In this document: positions 28,224 to 36,711 of the stretch, piece by piece
Layout: the number at the start of each line of letters is the position of its first letter
Numbering within the stretch: position 1 is the stretch's first letter
From: PALG01 sp964495885
GTDB lineage: Bacteria > Bacteroidota > Bacteroidia > Flavobacteriales > Flavobacteriaceae
DNA: 64,000 nucleotides
Direction of reading: 5' to 3'
Assembly: GCA_964495885.1 (NCBI GenBank)
Contig: CAZBWO010000004.1
Location: forward strand, 148,728-212,727
Translations under genes and position numbers: made by a program
Notes under the pieces: generated by a model
Told to the model about the DNA's origin: nothing
The model's input: the letters and a program-made list of their open reading frames with translations, nothing else
Databases searched by the model: none

Positions 28224-29288
28224 TTGTCACTCGACTTTATCAATATTATTCCGCTTATTATAATTTTCCAAAGCACGCTATTTGGGATTGTCTTGCTGAC
28301 GCATAAAGGCAAAAAGCGCAGCAGCAACTATTTACTCGCGAGTTTTCTATTATTGCTGGCCGTACAATTCGGATTAATCCTTTTGCGTAATGTTTATTTG
28401 ATTGAGCGGTTGTACGACATAATGAACGTATTCGGGCTGCTTTATGGCCCGGTCTTATATCTGTATTCAGCGTCACTGATCTTCAGCGATTTTAAATTCA
28501 AACCAAAGTTCCTGCTGCATTTTATACCTGCGGCTATCGTACTTGTCACTTGGTTTTTTGACCTTACTTTCAATCCGTATACCCAAAATATAATGTACGT
28601 TCTGATCGTTTCCTACATTGGGTATTCTATCTATCGCATTTTAAAATACCGGAGAGTGCTGAAGAACACCACGGCTGTTCAACATACTGATCTCAAATGG
28701 CTACAATGGATACTTATTGTCTTTGCGATCATCTTGTGCTTTGATATAGTGGAATACCTGTTTCAAGAGATTAAAGTAGTTTTCGGAATCACTCTGGTTC
28801 ATATAATGGTATTGATCATGGTCAACTGGATCTTCTACAAAGGATTGAAGCAGCCACAATTATTCCAGGGAGTGAGTACCAGGGATCAGTCGATAAGTGA
28901 TGAGATCGTCCATAACAAGGTGCAACAAACCCACGTAGAAGACGCGACAAAAGAAGAACTCAACACTATTATTGAGTTGTTTAATACTGAAAAGCCTTAT
29001 ACGGACCTGGGCGTTTCGCTGAGCAGTTTAGCCGAACAGCTGGGGATGTCGGACAGAAGGCTCTCGCAGATTATAAATCACCATTTTCAGAAGAACTTCA
29101 TGACATTTATCAATGATTACAGGATCGATTTTGCAAAACACCGCCTGGAGAATCCGGTAGATCCTAAAGAAACCATACTGGAAGTCATGTACGATGTGGG
29201 TTTCAATTCCAAATCTTCATTCAACACGCTATTCAAAAAGAATACCGGCCTCACCCCTTCAGAATACAAGAAAAAATTCAGTTCCTAA
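28224..29288 (+). CDS. AraC-family transcriptional regulator with membrane domain
   Basis: 354 residues; the start as given is TTG and no nearby ATG keeps the first helix, so the start is tentative. The N-terminal part has about six to seven membrane helices (to about residue 210), for example LLYGPVLYLYSASLIF. The C-terminal HTH_18 domain is complete: VSLSSLAEQLGMSDRRLSQI for the first helix-turn-helix and ILEVMYDVGFNSKSSFNTLF, TGLTPSEYKKKF for the second. Membrane-bound AraC proteins of this type occur in Bacteroidota. First gene of the island, followed by its terminator; the likely regulator of the two operons that share a 48-bp element. Confidence 0.9.
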   Translation: MSLDFINIIPLIIIFQSTLFGIVLLTHKGKKRSSNYLLASFLLLLAVQFGLILLRNVYLIERLYDIMNVFGLLYGPVLYLYSASLIFSDFKFKPKFLLHFIPAAIVLVTWFFDLTFNPYTQNIMYVLIVSYIGYSIYRILKYRRVLKNTTAVQHTDLKWLQWILIVFAIILCFDIVEYLFQEIKVVFGITLVHIMVLIMVNWIFYKGLKQPQLFQGVSTRDQSISDEIVHNKVQQTHVEDATKEELNTIIELFNTEKPYTDLGVSLSSLAEQLGMSDRRLSQIINHHFQKNFMTFINDYRIDFAKHRLENPVDPKETILEVMYDVGFNSKSSFNTLFKKNTGLTPSEYKKKFSS

Positions 29289-29290
29289 AG

Positions 29291-29331
29291 GCGTTCGAAT
29301 TCATGTAGGCTTATAAATTCGAACGCTTTTC
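29291..29331 (+). terminator. intrinsic terminator after the AraC-type gene
   Basis: GCGTTCGAATT (29291-29301) pairs with AATTCGAACGC (29316-29326) and is followed by TTTT. Its right arm runs into the shared regulatory element that starts at 29326. Confidence 0.75.
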
Positions 29332-29373
29332 CTTACTTCAAATACGTTTGAATACACGAATTCAGACGACCGG
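29326..29373 (+). promoter_or_regulatory. shared 48-bp element, copy 1 (Rieske operon)
   Basis: Aligns without gaps to 38191-38238. Conserved blocks are CTTTTCC, GTTTGAA, ACACGAATTCA and ACGAC-GG. Half sites are arranged as TTCAAA-N4-TTTGAA-N8-TTCAGA, i.e. an inverted pair plus a third site. It lies 51-98 bp upstream of the first operon gene (29424). Candidate binding site for the island AraC-type regulator. Confidence 0.65.
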
Positions 29374-29423
29374 CGAAAGTTTATCTCATTCTTTTGTAAC
29401 CATCATTATTCGAATTGAGTGTT

Positions 29424-31055
29424 ATGAAGGACAACAACTATATCAGGATCGCTTCGGTCTCTGCCCTTGAAGATAAAAAACCCACTTACGCCCTGGCAAG
29501 GAGTATTGACCTGGTGATCGTGAAACACGACTCGGGCATCTCTGTTCTTTATGGAAGATGTCATCACAGAGGGGCTTTGCTGGCCGATGGTTATATAGAA
29601 GGGGCAAATCTTATTTGTGGTGTACACAATTGGGATTACCGATACGACACGGGGATCAGTTCCTACAATAACGAAGAACGACTATATAAATTCAAGGAAT
29701 ACATCAAAGGAGATGATCTCTGCATAGATGAACGTGAGATCATAGAGTTCGAGCAAGAATTCCCTCAACCTTTCAACCGTGACGAATACCTCGGTGCTTT
29801 CGCCGATACCCATCCTGAGGAACCCGAGCCCTACACTGAATATATCAAAGAATTAGCTCAAAATGGACTGACAAAGATCGGGAAACATGGCTTTTCGGCA
29901 TCCATGGGTGTGGATCGTACATCACTTCCGAATTGGAGTGATATTCAGTTCTTACCGGCTCAACTTGCCCGTCGACCCTTGCTTGATGATGAGGCAGTTG
30001 ACACAAGGGTTGTAATTGGCCCCGGCGCAAGAAAGCCACTGGTGCTGGAGATACCTTTATTTGTTTCCGATATGAGCTTCGGTGCTTTGTCACGCGAAGC
30101 TAAGATCGCTCTTTCAAAAGGAGCAGAAATGGCGGGAACCGGGATATGTTCCGGCGAAGGCGGCATGCTTCCCGAAGAGCACGCAAACAATTCGCGGTAT
30201 TTCTACGAGCTGGCCTCTGCTCAATTTGGTTTTAGCTGGGATAAGCTTGATAATGTTCAGGCCTTTCATTTTAAAGGCGGGCAAGGTGCTAAAACCGGAA
30301 CCGGAGGTCACCTGCCCGGAAGCAAGGTGAGTGCCGAGATCGCAAGTGTCAGGGGACTAAAGAAAGGAGAAGCTGCCATCTCACCTGCCGCCTTCGAACA
30401 TCTGAAAACTGTAACAGACTTCAGATCATTTGCAGAGAAAGTTAGAACCCGAACAGGCGGCATTCCCATTGGTTTTAAAATCGCAGCTAGCCATATTGAA
30501 AAAGATATTCAGTTCGCCCTTGATGTAGGTGTGGACTATATTATTCTAGACGGTCGGGGAGGAGGCACAGGATCAGCACCAACTATCCTGAGGGACAACA
30601 TTAATGTCCCCACCATCCCGGCACTGGCCAGGGCAAGGGAGTACCTGGATAAAGTAGGGGCGTCTGATGTAACACTGGTTATTACCGGAGGATTGCGGAT
30701 AGCCGAGGATTTTGCCAAAGCCCTGATGCTTGGTGCAGATGCCATCGCTGTGTCCAATTCGGCTTTACAGGCCATAGGGTGCCTAGGTATGCGAGCCTGT
30801 GGCAGTAACAATTGTCCGGTTGGGATTGCTACGCAGAAAGAGTCACTTCGGAAGCGCCTTATTATTTCTTCTTCAGCAAAACAACTCTGCAACTTCTTCG
30901 GTGCAACGAACGAGCTGATCAAAGTAATATCCAGAGCCTGTGGCTACAACGACATCTCCCTGTTCAATGAAACCGATCTAACCACCTGTAACCACGATAT
31001 ACACTTACTAACAGGCATTCAATATGCCGGAATCACCAAGCTATGTTCGAGATAA
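29424..31055 (+). CDS. Rieske 2Fe-2S / glutamate-synthase-like FMN fusion protein
   Basis: Start taken at ATG 29424 (MKDNNYIRIA); an in-frame TTG lies 9 bases upstream. 543 residues. The N-terminal Rieske domain binds a 2Fe-2S cluster with C46-x-H48 and C65-x2-H68. The rest is the FMN-binding, 3Fe-4S synthase domain of glutamate synthase: PLFVSDMSFGALSREAKIAL, GGQGAKTGTGGHLPG, DGRGGGTGSAPT, and the cluster Cys in CLGMRACGSNNCPVG. The glutaminase domain of GltB is absent. So it may pass electrons between a Rieske cluster and a flavin-bound oxidation or reduction of an imino or amino acid. First gene of the Rieske operon. Confidence 0.9.
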   Translation: MKDNNYIRIASVSALEDKKPTYALARSIDLVIVKHDSGISVLYGRCHHRGALLADGYIEGANLICGVHNWDYRYDTGISSYNNEERLYKFKEYIKGDDLCIDEREIIEFEQEFPQPFNRDEYLGAFADTHPEEPEPYTEYIKELAQNGLTKIGKHGFSASMGVDRTSLPNWSDIQFLPAQLARRPLLDDEAVDTRVVIGPGARKPLVLEIPLFVSDMSFGALSREAKIALSKGAEMAGTGICSGEGGMLPEEHANNSRYFYELASAQFGFSWDKLDNVQAFHFKGGQGAKTGTGGHLPGSKVSAEIASVRGLKKGEAAISPAAFEHLKTVTDFRSFAEKVRTRTGGIPIGFKIAASHIEKDIQFALDVGVDYIILDGRGGGTGSAPTILRDNINVPTIPALARAREYLDKVGASDVTLVITGGLRIAEDFAKALMLGADAIAVSNSALQAIGCLGMRACGSNNCPVGIATQKESLRKRLIISSSAKQLCNFFGATNELIKVISRACGYNDISLFNETDLTTCNHDIHLLTGIQYAGITKLCSR

Positions 31056-32275
31056 TAATAGGAATAATAGCAATTGCGGCGTTGCTGAGTTTCATCAATG
31101 CAAGGATACTGAAGTTGCCTGAAACTATTGGGGTCATGATTCTATCTATTGGTGTATCGCTATTCCTGGGGGCTTCCTACTTCTTCCATCATAGTGTATT
31201 TGTTCAAATTTGCCATATAGTCGATCAGATAGAATTTCGGGAAATACTTTTCGACTTCTTACTGGGAGTTTTGCTATTTGCCGGAGCCATTCATGTGGAC
31301 CTGAATTATTTACTCAAACAAAGGTTGTCGGTCACACTTTATGCAACCCTGGGTGTGATCCTATCCACATTCCTGATAGGCTCCTTGTTCTACTATCTTA
31401 CACAAAGTTTCGGCCTGCCGGTGGACTATCTCTACTGTCTTGTATTCGGAGCCCTGATATCTCCTACCGACCCGGTTGCCGTGCTAGCAATTCTCAGGAA
31501 GGTAAATGCCTCAAAAAACACCGAGATAAAAATAGTAGGAGAATCCCTATTCAACGATGGCGTGGGGATTGTGGTTTTCCTGTCCATTTTCTCACTCGCT
31601 ACCATGATGCAGGAGTTTGAGATCTCAAGTATCGTTCGGGAATTCACTTTTGAGGCCGGAGGAGGTATCCTAATGGGCATTTTATTAGGTTTTCTTGGAA
31701 GAAAATTGATTCGGTTGGTTGTTTCCGAACCAATTATCGCTGTACATATCTCGCTGGCGATCGTGTTGGGCGGGTATAGTCTGTCTTCATGGTTTCACGT
31801 GTCCGGGGCTCTTGCAATGGTAGTTGCAGGATTGATCATGGGTCAGGGAATTAGCCAGGAAGAGAACACAGGAAAACTTAAACAGCATATGGGCATATTT
31901 TGGGATGTTTTGGACGAAATCTTCAATGCAGTACTCTTTGTCCTGATTGGGATGGAAGTCATCTCACTGAAATTCGAATTTCTATATGTGCCGGTTTCCA
32001 TTATATCGATCATCATCGTCCTTTTATCTAGATATGTTGTGATATATGTCCTTGATCTTGTCTTGCCCGGACATCAGAAGGCAGGAAGAAAAGAAAGAAA
32101 AATACTCACCTGGGGGGGACTTAGGGGAGGAATTTCCATTGCCCTGGCGTTGACATTACCGGAAAGTGAACTCCGGGACACCATAGTATTTACAACCTAC
32201 GTGGTTGTGGTCTTTTCAATCGTCGTGCAGGGGCTTACAATTGAAAAACTACTCCTAAAAACCTATAAACAGTAG
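31043..32275 (+). CDS. NhaP-type sodium/proton antiporter
   Basis: 410 residues with about 12 membrane helices. CPA1-family features: SPTDPVAVLAILRKV (the ion-binding ND/TDP region), ESLFNDGVGIVVFL, and WGGLRGGISIALALTLP near the C-terminus. It exchanges Na+ or K+ for protons in the inner membrane. Overlaps the Rieske-GltS gene by 13 bp and is followed after 2 bp by the Rieske-ThDP gene, so it is a fixed part of the operon. Perhaps it balances protons moved by the redox partners. Confidence 0.93.
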   Translation: MFEIIIGIIAIAALLSFINARILKLPETIGVMILSIGVSLFLGASYFFHHSVFVQICHIVDQIEFREILFDFLLGVLLFAGAIHVDLNYLLKQRLSVTLYATLGVILSTFLIGSLFYYLTQSFGLPVDYLYCLVFGALISPTDPVAVLAILRKVNASKNTEIKIVGESLFNDGVGIVVFLSIFSLATMMQEFEISSIVREFTFEAGGGILMGILLGFLGRKLIRLVVSEPIIAVHISLAIVLGGYSLSSWFHVSGALAMVVAGLIMGQGISQEENTGKLKQHMGIFWDVLDEIFNAVLFVLIGMEVISLKFEFLYVPVSIISIIIVLLSRYVVIYVLDLVLPGHQKAGRKERKILTWGGLRGGISIALALTLPESELRDTIVFTTYVVVVFSIVVQGLTIEKLLLKTYKQ

Positions 32276-32277
32276 TC

Positions 32278-34227
32278 ATGAAAAAGAAAGTGATTTGGCA
32301 TAAGGTACTAAGCAACAAAAAACTACTCCCGGAAGGCAGGGTGAAATCGGTTACGGCCAAGCATCATGATATCTGCCTGACACACGTGAAGGGAGTTTTC
32401 TCAGCACTCGACAACAAATGCCCGCATCAGGGCGGACCCCTTGGCGAAGGATCCATAGAGAACGGACATCTTCGCTGCCCCTGGCACGGTTGGGATTTCG
32501 ATCCTTGTACGGGAAAAGCTCCTGGTGGATTTGAAGACGGGGTAAAAACGTATCAGGTGAAAGAGGAGGATGGTGCTATTTACGTTGGTCTTGAAGAAGA
32601 GAAGCCCCGGGAAGAAACGGTTTCGGATGTGATGATGGAAACCATGGTGAATTGGGGAATCAACACTGTTTTCGGGATGGTTGGTCATAGCAATCTCGGA
32701 GTTGCAGACGCCATGAAACGATTAGAAGAAAAAGGAAAATTGAAATACTTCGGGATCCGGCACGAAGGTGCTGCCTCCTTTGCCGCGTCGGGCTATGCAA
32801 AACTTACGGGGAAGCCTGCAGCATGCTTCGGGATCGCCGGTCCGGGAGCCACGAACATGTACACAGGGATGTGGGATGCAAAAGTTGATCGCGTACCGCT
32901 CCTGGCACTTTCTGGACAGGTGAACACTCAAGTTCTGGGAACCGGTGCCTTCCAGGAAGTAGACCTGGTAAGGGCTTTTGACTATGTTGCGGAATTCAAT
33001 CATGCTGTACATGCCAACTCCAACCATTCGGAGCTGATGGCTCTGGCCGTAAAACACAGTATCGTAAAACGTGAGGTCGCACACCTAACCTTCCCAGATG
33101 AGGTAGCATTCAGTAAAAAAGCTGAGGAATCGAAACCTCAAACACCGGAAAACCGAATCACACCTTTCAATATCAGTCCTCCAAAGGAAATGACGGCCAA
33201 AGCGATCCGTCTTATCAATAATTCCAGACGCCCAGTCATTATTGTTGGTCATGGCGCACGATTTAGCATGCAAAGTATTATTTCTTTTGCTGAAAGCCTC
33301 AACTGCCCTGTAATTACCACATTCAAAGCAAAAGGTCAGATCTCGGATCAGCATCCTCTCAGCTGTGGCGTACTGGGAAGAAGCGGAACGCCCATAGCTT
33401 CCTGGTTCATGAACGAGAGTGATCTCATCATCGTATTCGGTGCTTCATTTTCCAATCATACCGGGATCACTCCGAAAAAACCAATCATCCAGGTGGATTT
33501 CGATCCAATGGCCCTTAGCAAATTTCACAAGGTCGATGTCGCTCTCTGGGGGGAGATCTCCGAAACCGTAGACCTGCTGTCTTGCAGTACAAAGAACGAA
33601 ATAACCACTGTATCCCAACAGGAAGAAATTGCAAAAAGATGGTCTATCTGGAGAGCCGAAAAATCGAACAGGCTGCGAGACAACGGAGAGCTTGGACTGA
33701 GTTCCATTGCCGTTGTAGATGCCATAAGCCAGGTTGTCGAAGACAATGCGGTGATCGCCGTTGATGTTGGCAACAACACCTATTCCTTCGGAAGATATTT
33801 TGAAACGAAACAGCAAACAATACTTATGTCGGGTTACCTGGGCTCAATCGGGTTTGCCCTTCCTGCCGCAATGGGCGCCTGGGCTGCGCAAGGCCATGAG
33901 CGTGCTATTTGGTCCTTTTCCGGGGACGGCGGCCTGGGGCAGTACCTGTCGGAGCTGACTACTTTGGTGAAATACAGCATGAATATCAAGCATGTAGTGT
34001 TGAATAATTCCGAACTGGGAAAGATCTCCAAGGAACAAAGGGCTGCCCAAGTGGATGTTTGGCATACCTCGCTTCACAATCCCAGTTTCGCCGATTTTGC
34101 TAATAATTGCGGTGTCCTGGGTATAAAGGTAACCCGTGCCGAAGAGCTTGCCCCAGCATTGCAAAAGCTAAAAGCTCACCAGGGACCCGGGCTACTGGAA
34201 GTAATTACAGACCCAACCCTGATCTAA
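32278..34227 (+). CDS. Rieske / thiamine-diphosphate enzyme fusion
   Basis: 649 residues. A Rieske domain comes first, with C48-x-H50 and C67-x2-H70 (CPHQGGPLGEG, CPWHGWDF). From about residue 120 a complete acetolactate-synthase/pyruvate-oxidase-type enzyme follows: GMVGHSNLGVADAM, the catalytic Glu in IRHEGAASFAASGYAKLTG, PGATNMYTGMWDAKVDRVPLL, and the ThDP/Mg site SGDGGLGQYLSEL followed by LNNSELGKI. A 2-oxo acid such as pyruvate could be decarboxylated and its electrons given to the Rieske cluster; this is inference. I know of no standard family with this fusion. Confidence 0.9.
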   Translation: MKKKVIWHKVLSNKKLLPEGRVKSVTAKHHDICLTHVKGVFSALDNKCPHQGGPLGEGSIENGHLRCPWHGWDFDPCTGKAPGGFEDGVKTYQVKEEDGAIYVGLEEEKPREETVSDVMMETMVNWGINTVFGMVGHSNLGVADAMKRLEEKGKLKYFGIRHEGAASFAASGYAKLTGKPAACFGIAGPGATNMYTGMWDAKVDRVPLLALSGQVNTQVLGTGAFQEVDLVRAFDYVAEFNHAVHANSNHSELMALAVKHSIVKREVAHLTFPDEVAFSKKAEESKPQTPENRITPFNISPPKEMTAKAIRLINNSRRPVIIVGHGARFSMQSIISFAESLNCPVITTFKAKGQISDQHPLSCGVLGRSGTPIASWFMNESDLIIVFGASFSNHTGITPKKPIIQVDFDPMALSKFHKVDVALWGEISETVDLLSCSTKNEITTVSQQEEIAKRWSIWRAEKSNRLRDNGELGLSSIAVVDAISQVVEDNAVIAVDVGNNTYSFGRYFETKQQTILMSGYLGSIGFALPAAMGAWAAQGHERAIWSFSGDGGLGQYLSELTTLVKYSMNIKHVVLNNSELGKISKEQRAAQVDVWHTSLHNPSFADFANNCGVLGIKVTRAEELAPALQKLKAHQGPGLLEVITDPTLI

Positions 34228-34239
34228 TAGAAACGAATT

Positions 34240-34866
34240 ATGAAAACTATCCTAATAATCATCGCAAATAGTGTACTACTGTACTTTCTGGCAGGATTTG
34301 TCTTCGGAATTTACTTCCTGTTAATTGGGGCTCCCAGGATCGATCCCTTGTTGAAAAACAGCAAATGGGCAGTTCGAATACTCCTACTTCCGGGAGTAAT
34401 AGCAGCCTGGCCATTTTTCCTTCGGAAAATGATAAACCCAGGAGAAACAGGCATTATGAATAACCAACTACTCAAAGTTCATAGATATGTTTGGATTGCG
34501 ATAGTCATTATCATGCCGATCGTCCTATTCCTGTGCATCAGAGATGTTGATTTCAGCAATAAAAACTTCAGCAACATACAATCGCAACAACTGCCCTCAA
34601 CTACGGAAAACCTAATTGCAAATACCGACAAACTATCGGTTCAGCTTCTAGAGGCAGAAAACACACTGATCATGGTACTCAACCTTAAAACGCCATTTAA
34701 AAACCCATCCACAAATCTGTACATTTTGCAGAATGGCACAAAAGGCAAGTTCCTGGGGCAACTGAACAGTATTGGAATATACAGGTTTGATCTTTCAAAG
34801 GTACCAGAAGGGATCATCTGTTACGACACAATAAAGGATGAAATAATAACCAAAATTGAATTCTGA
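34240..34866 (+). CDS. membrane protein of unknown function (Rieske operon)
   Basis: 208 residues. Three hydrophobic segments: about 3-30 (IIIANSVLLYFLAGFVFGIY), 45-60 (RILLLPGVIAAWPFFL), and 78-100 (WIAIVIIMPIVLFLCI), followed by a soluble domain of about 105 residues. I do not recognise the family. 12 bp after the Rieske-ThDP gene and overlapping the next gene by one base (TGATGG), so it is probably a subunit or anchor of the same complex. Confidence 0.75.
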   Translation: MKTILIIIANSVLLYFLAGFVFGIYFLLIGAPRIDPLLKNSKWAVRILLLPGVIAAWPFFLRKMINPGETGIMNNQLLKVHRYVWIAIVIIMPIVLFLCIRDVDFSNKNFSNIQSQQLPSTTENLIANTDKLSVQLLEAENTLIMVLNLKTPFKNPSTNLYILQNGTKGKFLGQLNSIGIYRFDLSKVPEGIICYDTIKDEIITKIEF

Positions 34867-35900
34867 TGGGACTCGAGTACAAATTCGTGCTTTGGAACAA
34901 GTACAAAAAGAAATACGATCTGGTAATTGCAGGTTTTTCGATGATTTTCTTACTTCTCTTCGCAGGAATTACCCTTATCGTCAATGGAGAAACAACTGTT
35001 GAAACCTTGCTGATAAGAGGGTTTGGGATACTGGCTGTAGTAATGCTTCACCTCATCCTGGTAATCGGCCCATTGTGCAGGCTGCAGCCAAAGTTTCTCT
35101 CTATACTCTACAACCGAAGACATCTGGGTGTAAGTATGTTCCTGGCAGCGCTGGTTCATGGAGGGTTTTCCATCTTCCAGTTTCATGCCCTCGGAGATAC
35201 ATTTCCTATCTATTCTATCTTTACTTCCAACCTGGATTATTTTTCCTTGTCGAATTTTCCTTTCCAGGTACTGGGATTCTTTGCATTGCTCATTCTCTTC
35301 ACTATGGCAGCTACCAGTCATGATTTCTTCCTGGCGAACCTGTCTGCCGTAACCTGGAAGCGACTTCACATGATGGTATATGTAGCCTATGTTCTGATCC
35401 TGCTTCACGTATTCTTGGGTGCATTTCAGCAGGAAACATCACTGTTCACAATTATAGTACTCGGTCTTGGTTTCGTATTAGTGGTTTTACTTCACTTGCT
35501 ATCCGCCAGACAGGAATTGAGAGCAGATAAAATTCAAAGTGTTGAAACGGAAGGCTGGTTTAGAGTGTGCGAAGTTGATGAAATAGAGGATGACCGCGCC
35601 AAGATTTTCACTTTGAATAAGGAGCGCGTGGCCATTTTCAAATACGAAAACAAGCTATCGGCCATACACAATGTCTGTAAACATCAAGGTGGGCCATTAG
35701 GTGAAGGAAAGATTATTGACGGCTGCATCACCTGCCCATGGCATGGTTATCAGTACCTGCCTAAAAATGGACAGTCACCTCCTCCTTATACTGAAAAAGT
35801 TGCCACTTACGATCTCAAGCTGGTTGGCAGCACAGTTTTCATCGATCCTAACGCCCATGCTGAAGGAACCGAAGTAGAACCTCTAATCATAACAAGATGA
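34866..35900 (+). CDS. ferric-reductase-like membrane domain fused to Rieske domain
   Basis: 344 residues. About six membrane helices with histidines placed as in heme-binding ferric-reductase/MsrQ-like proteins: H86 and H98 in RRHLGVSMFLAALVHGG, and H168 and H181 in KRLHMMVYVAYVLILLHVF. After residue 225 a Rieske domain follows with C271-x-H273 and C290-x2-H293. It would carry electrons across or along the membrane between b-hemes and a 2Fe-2S cluster. Overlaps its neighbours by 1 and 4 bases. The usual NAD(P)H-binding part of ferric reductases is missing, replaced by the Rieske part. Confidence 0.88.
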   Translation: MGLEYKFVLWNKYKKKYDLVIAGFSMIFLLLFAGITLIVNGETTVETLLIRGFGILAVVMLHLILVIGPLCRLQPKFLSILYNRRHLGVSMFLAALVHGGFSIFQFHALGDTFPIYSIFTSNLDYFSLSNFPFQVLGFFALLILFTMAATSHDFFLANLSAVTWKRLHMMVYVAYVLILLHVFLGAFQQETSLFTIIVLGLGFVLVVLLHLLSARQELRADKIQSVETEGWFRVCEVDEIEDDRAKIFTLNKERVAIFKYENKLSAIHNVCKHQGGPLGEGKIIDGCITCPWHGYQYLPKNGQSPPPYTEKVATYDLKLVGSTVFIDPNAHAEGTEVEPLIITR

Positions 35901-36691
35901 AAAAACAGGACGAATTCTTTGTGCCTTATATAAACGGAAGTTTGGGCAGCAAAACAAAAAAAGCAATTCGCAGATTCGTATGGACAATACTTTTCGCAAT
36001 AATAGTAATAGCCGGCGTATTCGCTTTTACCCAAAAACCTTTTAAAAATGGCTCATTTGAACTTACCAGCGAGACGCGGTTAACGGGAGTTTTCCATGAA
36101 AACCCCTACCCCATGCTACGGGTGAAAGTGGCGGATGATTCGTACAAGAATATCCTGCTACTCGGATTTGGGAAGTCAAGTGTGAATCCCTACCTCGCTG
36201 TTATTCGAAAAGATTTTGAGACACTGGCAGGAAAGGAACTAGCCATAGAAGGCAACCTGATCTACTACAACGGAAAAACACTTGTCCAAATCACTTCCGA
36301 AGAAAAAATCAAAGTAATGGGGAATTCTGACCCTAACATTCTTCCCAAAAAAGAAAAAGTTGGAAAAGTCACACTCACAGGGGAGATCATAGACCCAAAA
36401 TGCTATTTCGGGGTGATGAAGCCAGGATATGGCAAAATCCACAGGAGTTGCGCTGTTCGGTGCATCTCAGGTGGAATTCCCCCTGTTCTTGCAGCGACCG
36501 ATAGCAATCACAATCTCCACTACTATTTGATCACAGATATGGTTGGAGGAGCAATACATGATAGGATCCTGCCATATGTTGGAAAGCCAGCAGAAATTAC
36601 CGGAATTGTCGAAACCTATGAAGACTGGCGGTTTTTGAGGATCAACATCGAAGACATCAGGGAAACAGGTGAGGCTTCACTAATTTATTAA
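35897..36691 (+). CDS. membrane-anchored protein with conserved Cys/His motif
   Basis: 264 residues. One membrane helix (FVWTILFAIIVIAGVFAF, about 27-44), then two OB-like beta segments (FELTSETRLTGVFHENPYP, VGKVTLTGEIIDPKC). Between them and the end lies a dense motif: C169, H182, C185 and C189 in DPKCYFGVMKPGYGKIHRSC then AVRCISGGIPP. The Cys/His pattern looks like a metal or heme site. I have no named family. ATGA overlap with the ferric-reductase-Rieske gene, so it is likely a periplasmic partner of that protein. Confidence 0.75.
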   Translation: MKKQDEFFVPYINGSLGSKTKKAIRRFVWTILFAIIVIAGVFAFTQKPFKNGSFELTSETRLTGVFHENPYPMLRVKVADDSYKNILLLGFGKSSVNPYLAVIRKDFETLAGKELAIEGNLIYYNGKTLVQITSEEKIKVMGNSDPNILPKKEKVGKVTLTGEIIDPKCYFGVMKPGYGKIHRSCAVRCISGGIPPVLAATDSNHNLHYYLITDMVGGAIHDRILPYVGKPAEITGIVETYEDWRFLRINIEDIRETGEASLIY

Positions 36692-36711
36692 CGATCAAAA
36701 AACAGATTATC

